Assembly (NCBI GenBank): GCA_013400975.1
Contig: WBMZ01003296.1
Coordinates: 19,119-83,118 of the forward strand
From: Atrichornis clamosus
Taxonomy: Eukaryota; Chordata; Aves; Passeriformes; Menuridae
Direction of reading: 5' to 3'
Length of the DNA: 64,000 bases
This document shows, piece by piece, positions 27,060 to 39,637 of this stretch. The notes beneath the pieces were generated by a model. That model was not told the DNA's origin, made no database searches, and saw only the letters and a list, made by a program, of their open reading frames with translations. Made by a program: the position numbers and the translations under genes. The first letter of the stretch is position 1. Every line of letters starts with the position of its first letter.

Positions 27060-27300
27060 CTTGATCATTTATGGATGGATGAGAAACAGCAGAGGAAATG
27101 GACGATTTAGTACATCTCCCATCTGTTGTTTTTGGATGATTCTGTTATCCATCTTTTCCCTTTGCTGGGGATAAATAGGCAGCAGTTCTCACATAAAGGA
27201 ACCTGTTCTGCTACCACTGCTGTCTGTTATAAGAGCAGTTTGAGAATCCCCCAAAGAAAGCAATTAGAGTGGTAGCTATTTTCCTGTTTTTCTTTTTGAA
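27060..27300. promoter_or_regulatory. Candidate conserved non-coding segment
   Basis: This compact, repeat-free stretch has mixed composition between AT-rich flanks. It includes CATTTATGGATGGATGAGAA and a GATA-like GGGGATAAATAGGCAGC near 27166. The suggestion rests on texture and motifs only. Confidence 0.15.
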
Positions 27301-28574
27301 CTCCCTATAAAAGAAAAATTTATATTTGTTTGTTGTAGATTTCTTTCACTTAAAATTCACAAAGAGAAAAAATATGTTTTGCTCTTGCAGCATAGAAAAC
27401 AGCTGGAATATCTAATTAGTCACCTTTAAATTTGCTGTGAAAGAGGATTAAACTAAGCTTTTTTAGTATGTCTACTTCAGTCTATTCAGATGCCAAGCAC
27501 TTCATCAATTGGTGCTTTAAATAGATGGCTAAAACCGATATGGTCACAGTGGAGATTTAAACAACTCAGGTTTTGGAAGAATCAACAAATTTAAACACTG
27601 CCCCCAGCCATCATAAACTTCTCTGAATTGTGTTTAATTGCACCAAGTTTCTCCCAGAAAATCCAGCGTTTTTTCATTATTTCCTGAAATCTAGTAATTA
27701 TGGTTGTACTGCTGGTATTTTAAGGCACACAACAATAACCAGGCTGAAGATGTTTGATGAGTCAAGTACTTACTTCTCCAAGCTTATTCTTCACCATTGA
27801 TTTGAAAATAGCATTTTGGTTTAGATATAAAATTGCAAGGATTTATTTCTGTGTGTTGACCCGTAATTGTGAATTAGAGCATTTTCTGTCTACTCTGTTC
27901 TGGAAGAGTTGTCTGGATTCCTGGTTTCAGTTTCTTTCCTAATTCACTTTGTTTTGACATTTTCTTTCCTCCTGTGATTTGAATACAATATTACATAGCT
28001 TTTCAGTATGGGTTTCATAGCTTCTCACAACAACAAGAGAGACATTTCCTCCACTGTGTTTGCTTCCAAATATATTTGAGTTGTTTCTTTTGTATAATGT
28101 TCTTGCAGAAGCAGGTTATTAAGCCTCCATTGGGAGGAATACAGAAGATGAGTTTCTAGCTCTTCTTTCATGGATTTAGACATGCGATCTTTCAGGACTG
28201 TATTGCCTCCAGTTCAGTAAGGTGTACTATTTAATATGTATTTGGAGGCAAATCCAGTCACTTTTCTCTTCCTTTTCTTAGGAATTCTATATTAAAATGG
28301 AAAAACACCTGGTTGGTGTTCTTCTCATTTATACTTTTTTTCTTCCTGTATTACTCCTAGTTTACGTTAAAGTAACTGTGGAATGCATTTAATAGTTGTG
28401 ACAGCCAGGCTTACATTTTAGCTGGTAATTAGAAAAGTTACATAAAGTGTCCAGTTTATCACGTAATAGAGTGGTTGGAGAATTCCTTCAGTCACTCAGA
28501 ATTGGATTATAATATAGGACAGTGATGTCTTAGCTGTACTCCAAGGTTCCTTGTTCTCCTTCTACGTTAGAGAG

Positions 28575-28628
28575 TTCTAGACTAGTGATACTAGTGATAC
28601 TAGTGATACTAGATTCTAGACTAGTGAT
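28575..28628 (+). repeat. Nested 9-bp tandem array inside a 15-bp repeat
   Basis: Three perfect copies of ACTAGTGAT lie at 28581-28607 and a fourth at 28620-28628. The 15-base phrase TTCTAGACTAGTGAT occurs at 28575-28589 and again, identical, at 28614-28628. The pattern fits replication slippage combined with a short segment duplication. Confidence 0.92.
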
Positions 28629-29540
28629 GAAAACACTATCATTTATTCTTAGAGATGTCTTGTGCAAATTCAACGAGAATTGTATGTAAACTTGCACCAA
28701 CCTTGGCCTAAGGGACTCACATTTAGCAGGCCAATGAGCTGGAAAATACAAGCCAAAGAGAAACGAGAATGAATGACCTTTTTTCTTTCTCCACCAAGAA
28801 TTCGGCTTCCAAATTGGAAGGTTTTATCAATGGACTTGCCTTTTTTATTTTTATGCATTTATTTTACATGGAACAGAACGGTTTCTTCTGTACTTAATGA
28901 AAGGGTGCATTTCTTTGTCTACTCCAAAGAAAAAAATAAAAAGAAAATCCATTGCTTCCTTTCACTCTAGCACCTCCTCATTGTGTATTTAAAGAGAAAT
29001 ATACAGCAGAATAACATTCTGGTGGCCTTTCTATGTAGAGCTAATAATGATATACAGATAATGGAAGAAGACCTTTCTCTGTATGGAACAGAAATAGTAG
29101 ACTAGAGAGAGAAACAGATGGAAGGGTAAAATAATGCTTGGATTGCTGTCAGCAAAAGTGTTGTAGTTGGCTCCTTTCCTGTCCCTGAGGAAGTCCTAAT
29201 GTTGGGATAGGCTCCTGCTGCCCAGCAGATGACATCAGTGCGATATGTTCCTGTGATGAACTGTGACTTCTGACTGTCACGCTGTGTCTCACGGGACAGC
29301 AGTATTTTACACAGACGCTGATGAACTTTGGGCTTGAAAAGCTGCTTCAGCCAAACTGTTCTAACTTTTGAGCACAATAATAATTCTTAACAGAAAAAGA
29401 TAATAACAATTGCCTTAACAATTACATCAACATCACCATGCAGGAATCATTGCTCTTATTGCTTTTCATGTGAACAGTAACCTTCTTTCTCTTCCTGCAG
29501 TTTTCACTGATTATAAGCTGGAGGTCATCTTTTCTCAGAT

Positions 29541-29570
29541 TCTCTTTCTCTCTATTTCTCTCTCTCTCTA
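29541..29570 (+). repeat. CT-rich microsatellite
   Basis: A run of TCTCTTTCTCTC, then TATTTCTCTCTCTCTCTA, is an imperfect (TC)n simple repeat. Confidence 0.85.
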
Positions 29571-32500
29571 TGATATGACTATGACAAATTGCAGAAAAAT
29601 CCTTTCTAAGCTCCTATTAAGTGGACAATTAAGAGAAAGCAATAAGCTATGCTTTCATCCAAAAAGTTTCAGATAGTATATATTTATTGTAACCCAGTCC
29701 ATTGAGTCTCAACATTAAGAATGATTGACATATTGCAAGGACAGTTACCAGACTATAAAGATAACCCAAATATTTCAGATGAATGAGTTGGGGAAGTGAA
29801 ACACCCTACACATGTTTTAAATTAGTCATTGTGGCTGAGAACAAATGAAAAAATTTTGTGCCTTAATAGTATGCTTCCATGATACAAATTGATTTCTATA
29901 GAGTCTGCATTATTAAAATTGCATCATTTAAATAATTTAATATCTTAGATTCCCAAGTCTGAAACTTGTACATCTTACATATTGAAAAAATTGAAGGCAA
30001 ATAAAATCCATTTCTGCTTATATTTTAATTTATACAATCTTCAAGTCATTGGCATAATTTGGATTTACATATTTTGAAAACTCAAGGTTAATGATATCAT
30101 AAGTCACACATTTCAGGAAGGTTCAAAAAATTGGGTTATTTTTAGTTGTTTTGGGGTTTTTTCCCCCCTAGTCCAGTCAACATTGCAGTTGGCAAAAGAA
30201 ATTGAAAAATACCTTTTGCTGTGAAAAACCTGCAAACTTTAGCAAATGCTTCATGTTAAAGCTTGTGGGCTTTAAATACCACAGTAATACCAATGGTCCA
30301 GAATTAATCCAAAAATTATTAATGTAATAAATGAATACACTTCCTGGTTGAGACTCAGGAAAAATAATGATTGTTTTCAACATTTACTCTCCCTACATAA
30401 GAAATCAGGTTTATAGAATAAAGATGAACAGATAAATAGGAAGAGGAGAGTAAAAGTGAAAACAAGAAGATGAATGAGGGGACAATGCAGTAAACAGAGA
30501 AACAAATTACACATTAAAAAAAAAGAGCTCCCTCTTCCAAATGCCATCAGGAAAAGTAACACTTTATTTGGTTGTTGTGCCTTCCTATTGCTTGAAATCT
30601 GAAGAGGTGATACTTTTAAAAATATAATAAAGTTCTTGAAGAGAGAGGAAGTCCTGGAAAGCCTTCCAGCCACATACCTCCACCCCTGCCATAACCTCAT
30701 TATAAAAACTGTTTAGCAACATTTTAGCTACACCATTAACACACGCAACTTCCCTAAGCAGCCTCTTTGTTTCATGACATCTGGTACCTGTCAGAGAAGG
30801 ATATGAAATTGGTTTAAAACAATTAGTTACTGGCAAATTCATATAGTTCTATTTCTTGGGTGCACCTGGGTAGCTCCTATTAACCTGGTCAGCCTTAAAT
30901 TTTGCCCTGACAACAAGATGTTAACAATACTCATCCATGTTGAAAACAGAGTTTGTCAAGACAAACCTTAATGTTTCATTGAACTTTTGCTTCTATCTCA
31001 AGTAGTGCAATTGGAATTAATTTCCATGCAAATTGAATTAATTCAAACACATCCTTCTTGTCCTAGTCTTTTTTGGAAAACACAAAACTTCTTTAGTAAA
31101 TTGCCAAAACAAGGAAATGCAAAAGTTAGGTGTCCTGTGATGAATTAAGAATTTTGGAGTCATGTAATATATTTACATTAACACAGGCCAAATGGAAATA
31201 TATACAGGATGTGCATTTTCATGCAACATTAATATTGGTTGTGTCAGTCCAGATGAGCTGCTTTTGTAGACATGATTCACAATCACTGTGATGACATTGT
31301 GTACGTTCATCTTAGTTGGTTCCATGTCTTTCTACTGTGTGTATTATTATATCTTTAACAAAAAAAAAGCTAAGATTTTTGAGTTGAGATCACTGCTATT
31401 GCAAGTCTTCATAGCTATGTGAAAAATAACGAAGCGTTTGGAACTGCTGATGTTAATTCAAATGAGATTATGCTGTGTTGGGTCTTCTTTTCACTTCAGA
31501 AACAAGAGCCAAGTAAAACAGATTATGCATTCTGAATGAAGAAGATATGATCTGACACAGATGAGAAGTACACAGTGTTTGCACTCTGTAAGGATAAATA
31601 AGACACTAAAGCGACTTTATCTATTATACTTCAGCAAAATGAGCATCAATTCCTAAGCACACTAGAGACTTTTGTTTAGGAATGCTTCTTGAAGAATTTT
31701 TTTCAACAGATCCTTGCAAAACATACTTCTATTAAGAAAGACAAAAATCACTAAATCAAGTAAGAGAGTTGTCATAAGCACATTAAATTATCGATCCATG
31801 TTCAGGTGAGATTGTGTACAGTTTGACAGTCAACTTGTGAAAATCAACACGTACTTAAAAATACAGCCTGAAAGCTAACAAAAGTTTGTTTCAATTTACC
31901 ATAACAGAACTTCTCTATAGCATAAGACTGACCAATTAAAATAATCATGCTTCCTTGGACTGAGGGCTTGATTTTTTGGGGGGTTTTAAAAATAAAATTG
32001 CACTAACCTTATGATAACATTCTCATCTCTATATATTTCAAAGGCCACCATCAGTACCTCTTCATTATCTGGTGGGTAAAAAAAGGGAAATTGTTAGGCA
32101 AAAGAATTAGAATTTACAAGGATGGTGGAAGATGAAGGCTGTTTAACTTTGGTTTAGGATAATTTAATTAATATAGAGAAATAATCCAAAACGTTATCTT
32201 CTGCCAGTATAATATCTATTTGTTTTAATGTTTCTATCTGCCTGCCAGTTGACTATTTGTTTAAAAGGCACTATGAAAGAGGGGTCTATCCTGTTTCATG
32301 GTTCTAAAGTCCTGTATGCTCCATTTATCTGAGGATTTTGTATAATATCCATCAACGTTATCACAAATAATTTATCTCAGTTAAATTATATCTACAAAGT
32401 CATACATAAAGAAAATCATATTTTAGTAGAGAAAAACCCCAAACCCAAATGGTACTACTACAATAAATATGACTATGAGTCCTCAGTGTGAAGCTACTTC

Positions 32501-32759
32501 TTCAGTTGCACAGGCTTGCAGTCATGGCCCCAGCATCACTTAAGAAGACAGAGACTCCATGGAAATTCTCCACTAATAATTAAATAACCCTCACTGAGGA
32601 AACAGTTACATGAAGCAAGGGAGCAAAAAGGAAGAAGGAAACTGAAGGAAAGGGGAAAATGTGATAGTTGAACTGAAGGCATAAGATTTGTGACAATGCT
32701 GACCTAACAAAATACTAGCTCTATAAGTCAAACTTTCAATAAAGAGAAAAATCCATGGA

Positions 32760-32780
32760 ATAAGTGCTGAGAGCACTTAT
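32760..32780. other. Perfect 9-bp inverted repeat
   Basis: ATAAGTGCT and AGCACTTAT pair perfectly around a GAG loop. It is too short for a microRNA precursor. It may extrude or bind a dimeric protein but is probably chance. Confidence 0.5.
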
Positions 32781-35700
32781 AGGATAGAGATAGGACAAGA
32801 GAAGACATATTATAGCAGTAACCAAATAATCAATCTGACTATGAAATAGAGGATTAGCTGTATGTCTATCAAAGAATAGTCTTGCTGTCTCAATGCAAAT
32901 CAGAGAAGTCAGAGTAACTAGGAAGAAAGTGAATGGCTGTGGGTCACTGACTGCACATTTTTCTGTCCCCTGAATGTCTGCAACCATTCCTGTGCACCAC
33001 TAGTGCCTCAAGAACAGCTGACTCTGTGCCACACTGGAGTTGTCTCAGTCTCTCCAACCTACTAGTTGTAACAAGAGACATCCCCTGCTGCCATCCCCCA
33101 GTTTGTGTCTACTCATAAATATCCCCTTTAGCATTCAAACAGCAGAAGAACATCCAAGGGGTATAAAGTAGATTTTGGGCATTACACGACAAATCTGAGA
33201 AGGAAAAAGGAGATAATATAAGAAATCATGGTGACTTTTTCAGCATCAGAAAATGACCTTTTGATGAAGATTTTCCTTGAATTATATTATTTAGAGGGCT
33301 CATCTAGCAAATGCCAAGTAAACATTCTAAAAAGCCACATTCAGAACAAAATGATGTTATATTTAGACAGAACTTTACATAAGCAGTTTAGCCACTAATG
33401 AAACAAGGAAAAAGAGGCCTAACACCATAACTAATTCCATGTACAATGTATTTAAAATGATTAAATTCAGCTCTTTTAAAAGGCTTATTTCAAAGTCAGA
33501 AATGACATCAGAAACACTTTAATAAGATGGACAGATGTTTTAATTCTGTACTGGGGTTGCAGAAGAGAGACTAAAGCCTTCTCTAACTCTTTGTAGGAAC
33601 TCTGTCACACACCAAGGGACAGTGACTTAGCACACTCATCTCCATCTGCATGAGAAACTCTCAATCTTCAAACATTCTCTTACAAATAGGAAAAAGAAAA
33701 GTCACACTTACCTCAGAAAGTAGATTTTTCCCCCACAAAGCAAGAAAGGTATAAAAAATGGGAAATGGATCATTATTTAGAACTGATATCCTCTAGCCAA
33801 ATACCTTATTAATTCAAAACCCAGAAATCCAAATGGTCATGTTAGGCTTCCACTGCTGCTCTCTAGGGCGAGAGACCTGAGCTAACTGAAGAACGTGGGG
33901 TTTATATCTTCATATAGAAATTCTTGTAGTCATTATTCAAGTAGTCCAGGCAGTTTCAAATAAGTTTCTTTTTCTCAACTTTTAATTCCTTTCTCATTTT
34001 ACTGTCTTCTTGGTCATGTACATCTTTGTTTTACCTTCCACACTTACCAAAAATGAATGCTGTAGAAGAATAGTTAAATTAATTCTTTGAACTAACAGCC
34101 ACTGCAGAGAAGCTGAAAGAATCTCTTTGTTGCATGGTAAAGACAGCAAGGGATCTGTGTCAAAACAAAAGGAAAGATAAGCTCACTGTTTATAAATCTA
34201 AATTATCCCCATGTAAAAGTGGAAAAATAACCCTCCACAGAGTGACAGAATGATGACTGTTCAGATGAACACTTATCACTTAAGATATCTTGGATTATTT
34301 TTCAGATAAATATATCACTCCACAGACTGAAAAAACATGAGCTGAATGCTCAGAGCCATCACTGAGTCAAAATGAATATTAAGAAGTACACAGAGAATTA
34401 AATAGGAAACAGCTCTCTAGTGACTACGTAAACCCGTGATGTCCCTGTACCTTCAATTGCATGTGCAGCTGCCACTTCCAGCTGAAGAAGAATTGGATGA
34501 GGTGGAGGTCACCAGAGGCAAGGAGTAACTTTCTTGCAAGAAAAAATAGGTGAGTTTACAACCTGGAAAAAAAATTAACTGAGGGTGGTTATGGTACATG
34601 AGTAAAAACCATGAATTACATGGAAAACGTCATCAGTGAAAGTCCATTCACTGCTTCTTAAAATACAAAATGCAAAAAAGTAAATGAAGGGATCAAGTTC
34701 TGGAAGGAACACTGTCACAAGCAATAGTCAGTACTGGTACTTACACAACACCAAACCAGTTTACTGTGAAATTTAATGCTGCAGGATTCTGTTAAATTCA
34801 TAAAAGTAATGTCTATCAATCTCTGATACAGGAACTCACTAAACCATATATTTCTTTAAGCATGAAGCCAGAGCAGGAGAAAGTAGAGGAAAGCGGATAT
34901 ATTTTGTAAATCTTATTGAAATTTTTCCTCTCTTTGACTACTGTCAGAAGTAGGTATTAGTATAGATACTCTTTTACCATAGTTCATAATGCTTTTTATT
35001 CATTTTGGCATGTTTCTTTTTTCTTTCTGCCTCTTACTTTTTTTCCTTTTTTTTTTTCCTGTCAATGAGCCAGCCTCACATCTTGCTGAATGCAAGCACA
35101 ACTAGTTTTGCTGTGCAGCAGTTTTGCTAAAGAGCACTTTATGCCTGTGAAGGAAGACAATAATACTTTACCCATATAAATTCATTGTTTTTTTAAAATA
35201 GAATTACAAAATCACTAGATGAAATAAGGCACTGGGAAATACTTTAATAAAGCACTTGATGAAATGAATAATGAAATCTTACCTGGAAAACGGATTCAAT
35301 CACTTTTGATCCACAGAAATATTGTTAAATTGATTAAAAGCTGTGTAGAAGTTCATAAACAAAGTGCAGTGTTAAAGTATCAAGTTAGGAAGAAATGCCT
35401 CACCTTAGACTAAGTCTTTCTTAGTTTCTCTGCTAATTATATGAAAAAGGGGAATAAACAACTTGGTGATGACATTCAAGCCCCGGAAGAAAATTAGAAG
35501 TACACTAAGGAAACAGAATAACAGCCAGAAAAAACCAAGGAAATCTATTTCAGAAGCAGGCAACTTAGAATATTTGTGAAGATCATAGAATACAAGTTAT
35601 GGTCAGACAAGAGATGTCAATACTAAGCTCCTAAATCTGTCTAAAAATAGTCCATGGATGAATCAGGGCATTGAATTTTGTTCAATATTTCATGATTTTG

Positions 35701-36519
35701 GAGAAGAAGATTTTATTTTACTCTGGTCAATTACTCCAGCAGCTTGAAGAAGCACCCATGTTAATTTGAGTGACAATGAAGAGAGTTAAGAATGCCAGGT
35801 AGAGATGTAAACAGGTTCCTCCACACTTGCAACGTGTGCTTATGACAAATCAGGCATGTTGGTGAGGATTTCTTGTGCACCACTGGTGAGACAGAGGTCA
35901 TACTCCTCTCTGCAGAGTGGGTGTTTCTTTGTTAACCTTAACTTCAAGGGAGAAACAGGAGCTTTGAAACTCATGAAATACATACTCACTTTGGTGCATT
36001 TCTTCAAGGGGTGACCTGACAACCAGTAACAATAATAGAAACAGACAAACATAGATAGCTATCTGATAAAGTCCCATTGAAACAAAGGCTTTTGGCTCCT
36101 CACAGGGACTTGTGTCATGCATGACATTTTTGAGATTAGCATGAAAGGAAAAAGGGCTATGCTGCTGTACAGGAACTCTGTGTTATGTACACATTGGAAG
36201 TCTGCAGGCAGGGGAATGGTTAAGATGAACACTGAAAGGGAAGAACACCATTTCTTATCAGTGCAGAGCTGTAAAGTACAGACTTGACGGGTCAGTGATC
36301 CTGGATAGTGTGTGCTCCAGAGGGACTTCAGGATATAGAACATTCTGTTGCTTCAACAAGAAAATTTTCACTTCAGAGAACCATGTAGCATAGCAAGCAA
36401 TGAAGCTCAAGTTAATAGAATAGTGGATTACATTATCATACAAATAGTTGTAACATCATGCCACATTTCAGTTAGCTCATCTTCAGCTTTGCTTCCTGTC
36501 CTTCCCTCCACGTCCCATT

Positions 36520-36600
36520 TTTTGTCACTGTTGTCCTTTTTTTCTTTTTTTCTGTCTGTTCCTTTGCCTTTCCTTCTTCTTCTACTTTTGGTCCTGTGGT
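36520..36600 (+). repeat. Polypyrimidine-rich tract
   Basis: The plus strand is almost wholly T and C over about 80 bases (for example TCCTTTTTTTCTTTTTTTCT). It is low-complexity sequence that could resemble a polypyrimidine tract, but no exon follows. Confidence 0.6.
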
Positions 36601-37423
36601 ATATATTTATTCATTTTGCACCTTTCTTTCATACTTATCAAAGTAGGTAAGGGGAAAAGAAAATACTAGAAAAAGGGGAGGGCTCCTGCTATCTGACAGC
36701 CAGTGACTTGTCCTTTAAGCCTGATAAGCTTAGGAAACCTGGACAGGAAACTACAACATTTGTAATTTGTCCTTAACTTCTCACCTTCCAAGAGATAGCT
36801 TCTGAATCCCATCTTCTGAGAATGACACACAGTTAGAGATGCTTTCTCTTCATGATATCATCTTAAACCTCAAAGATTTTTTCATATCTTTGGAACAGTC
36901 TGTGTAATATGCCCTGAGAAATCCAATCATGCAAGTGGTGTAAACTAAAATCAGGATTTATTAATAGACTTAATCAGATTCAAATAAGGGAAAATTTGCA
37001 TAATATATCATGTACAGTTCTTAAAGAAATTAAAACCAGAAAAAATCAGACATGTTACATCATCATGTGATTTTAAATTCTGTTTCATCTCTTTGACACT
37101 TTTGTCTAGCAAGTCAGTCAGAGAAATACTCTTCTTGCTTTCAAATACTTGTAGTACTATTTTTCTCTCCTTTGACTCAAATCTTGTAAAATCTTTGGGT
37201 TAGCAAGTTTAAACACCAACAACCTCTTCTGTTTAAACAAAACCTAAGTATTACCCACTATTCCTCTCTCATTGCTTGTACTTACCCTGCTACTCTGTGC
37301 TAAAAAATAAAAAAAAATTGTCTATTTTCTTGTTTCACCTTCATATTTTAACATTGCTAGCAAGAATCCGTCTCTCCAGTAGCATCTGCCCTTAGTGCTG
37401 GCCTTAATGACCATGATTTTGCA

Positions 37424-37476
37424 TGCTAATTGTCTTGGCAGGGGGTTACCACATTTTAGATGTTAATTGTCTTGGC
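37424..37476 (+). repeat. Pair of 16-bp direct repeats, 37 bp apart
   Basis: TGCTAATTGTCTTGGC at 37424-37439 recurs as TGTTAATTGTCTTGGC at 37461-37476 with one mismatch. This suggests an old tandem duplication with a diverged remainder. Confidence 0.6.
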
Positions 37477-38219
37477 TTTTAAGGATGCAGAGTTTATGTA
37501 ATTATTATAATTTATTCTTGGCTTTAATTCTTGTCTGTCACATATGACTCATGAATGGATTAACTCTTTTGTCACACTTCTTCATTTTCTGTCAGAGAGG
37601 GACAGAGACAGAGAAAGAAGGACTTTAGAAGACATGAGCTAGGAACCAGAGAATATTTAATAAATTCTGACCTGGAAGAAGGAAAGTTCCATTAAACTAC
37701 TTACCTCACCAGCTTTTATGCTGTACTATTGCTGAATTAAACTACCAAATAAATTTTGTAATAATACGTAATGGCAATGTTGATAACATTTGATCATGCA
37801 AGGACATTCTCCTTTAAAATTCTCAAGTAAAATAGATAATTTTATTGACATATAAATGCATTCAATATTTTATTTTCAGTACTCAAACTAAGTAAAAATA
37901 CAGTATTTTTTGATTCTCTTTCTGATCAAAAAACATGAGCATTTATTTTCTGTATTTTTTCCCAAATGATAATCTATTGCAAAAATAGCATTTCTTATTC
38001 ATTAGAAACTGTGGTATGGAAAGGTGGAAGGTAAATGTCCACAGTTAATGAAAACTCAGGTTTTATAACTATCTGCGATTGTTCCAATATTAACAGTGTA
38101 GAAGTTTAGAAGAAATGCATTTATTATATTGTCAGTAAGTAATTATACACTGTATAAACACGTAGCTGCTGCAGTCAGTGCACTAGCCATGTCAGAGGCC
38201 TCCAGCCAGACACACCTGA

Positions 38220-38470
38220 TGGCAGACGCATCGGGGTCTCAGGTTGCCAGGAGTACCGGATGCCTCTCCATGAGGCCGAGTCAGCAATCATTCCTTTAGC
38301 ACAAGGTATGCAGTTGTCAATCAGCTGTGTCTGCTGGTGAAGGAACTACAGGAGGAAGTGGACAATCTGTGCAGTATTCATGAGAATGAGTGGGAGTTTG
38401 ATAGGTTATTCTCAGAGACTCTACAGTCTCAGGAGTCTCAAATTTCCATTGCGCTGGAAATAGTCATTGG
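38220..38470 (+). pseudogene. CR1 ORF1 remnant (coiled-coil-like part)
   Basis: The frame beginning at 38337 encodes KELQEEVDNLCSIHENE, a leucine- and glutamate-rich heptad-like stretch typical of avian CR1 ORF1, the RNA-binding chaperone protein. The preceding DNA (CTCTCCATGAGGCCGAGTCA region, about 38265) also reads like CR1 ORF1, but in another frame or with stops. No full ORF1 remains. The join to reverse transcriptase lies soon after about 38470. Confidence 0.6.
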
Positions 38471-38494
38471 TCACAGCCACTACAGCTTTATGAG

Positions 38495-39260
38495 CAGAAC
38501 GTCCTGCTTGTCAAACCTGATTGCCTTTTATGACAAGGTAACCCACCCAGCTGATTAAGGGAAACCAGTTGATGTGATCTTTTTGGATTTCAGTAAAGCT
38601 TTTGATACTATCTGTCGGAGGAACCTTCTGGACAAATTGTCCAGCTCCCAGTTGGATAAACACATCATGTGATGGGTGAGCAACTGGCTCACAGGTCAGG
38701 CACAAAGGGTTACAGTGAATGGGGTGACATCACACTGGGGACCTGTCACTAGTGGGGTTACACAGGGCCCTGTCTTAGGCCTTGTGCTCTTCAACATCTT
38801 CATGAATGACTTGGATGCAAGACTGGAAGGGATATTGCATAAGTCTACCAATGATACTCAACTGGGAGGAGCTGTTGACTCCCATGAAGGCAAGCAGGTC
38901 CTGCAGAGAGACCTCGACAAATTAGAGGGTTGGGTGATCACCAACCAGATGTAGTTCAACAAGGGAAAGTGCCAGATTCTGCAGCTGGATTGAAGCAATC
39001 CAGGATGTACGGACAGATTGGGGAATGAGATGCTGAAAAACAGTGCCGGTGAAAGGGACCTGGGGGTCCTGGTCAATGGCAAGTGAATATGAGCCAGCAG
39101 AGCCCTGGCAGCCAGGAGGGCCAACCGTGTCCTGGGGGCATCAGGCACAGCATCGGCAGCCAGGCAAGGGAGGGGATTGTCCTGCTCTGCTCTGCACTGG
39201 GGCGGCCTCATCTCGAGGTGCTGGGGGCAGTTTTCGGTGCCACAATAGAAGAAATATAAA
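38495..39260 (+). pseudogene. CR1 ORF2 reverse-transcriptase remnant
   Basis: One frame carries typical CR1 RT phrases: VIFLDFSKAFDT (38575-38610), WLTGQAQRVTVNG, GPVTSGVTQGPVLG and FNKGKCQIL. In-frame stops interrupt it at 38556-38558, about 38670 and 38952-38954. The catalytic box, normally a FADD-type sequence in this family, reads STND (38844-38855), so the active-site aspartate pair is lost. After about 39040 the similarity moves to other frames, showing insertions or deletions. In a living element this enzyme copies the element's RNA into DNA at the nicked target. Here it is non-functional. Confidence 0.85.
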
Positions 39261-39328
39261 GCTATTAAAGAGCACCACAGGAGGGCTAAGATTATGGAGA
39301 AGGGCCGTGAGGGGTAGCCTTATGAAGA

Positions 39329-39637
39329 GTGGCTGCAGTCACTTTGTTCAACCTGGAGAAGAGGAGATTGAGGGGAGACCTCTGTGCAGTCTGCAACTTC
39401 CTCATGAGGGCAAGAGCAGGGGCAGACACTGATCTCTCCTCTGTGGTGCCCAGTGACAGGACCCGAGGGAATGGCATCAACCTGTGTCAGGGGAGGTTTA
39501 GGTTCGATATTAGGAAAAGGTTTTACACCCAGAATGTCGTCGGGCATTGGAACAGGCTTCCCAAGGAAGTGGGCCCAGCACCAAGACTGGTAGAGTTCAA
39601 GAAGCATTTGGACAACACTGTCAGACACATAGTATGA
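39329..39637 (+). pseudogene. CR1 ORF2 C-terminal remnant
   Basis: An uninterrupted frame of about 100 codons encodes the conserved end of CR1 ORF2, with LEKRRLRGDL, SDRTRGNG, GRFRFDIRKRF, HWNRLPKEV and EFKKHLDN. It is out of frame with the RT part upstream and has no start of its own, so it is a piece of the dead element and not a separate gene. The same stretch on the minus strand gives a 102-codon shadow frame. The 3' untranslated tail follows directly. Confidence 0.85.

Larger units (their letters stand above)
22961..28574. other. Unique DNA with candidate regulatory islands, no gene recognised
   Basis: No coding exon or mobile element was recognised. Two sub-regions (24100-24700 and 27060-27300) are listed separately because of their composition and motif content. 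A short TACCTG triple repeat lies at about 26378-26395. A 102-codon minus-strand frame at 25347-25655 has no family motif or splice context and is probably chance. Confidence 0.5.
28629..38160. other. Long unique stretch, no gene recognised
   Basis: About 9.5 kb has no recognisable gene or mobile element. It contains a CT microsatellite (29541-29570), a perfect 9-bp-arm hairpin (32760-32780), pyrimidine tracts (35033-35060 and 36520-36600) and a pair of 16-bp direct repeats (37424-37476). Open frames are short and cluster in no exon-like pattern. Confidence 0.55.

Noticed and set aside
39043..39628. Several 60-129 codon frames on both strands as separate genes
   Set aside because: All lie inside the degraded CR1 element and are pieces or shadows of its ORF2.
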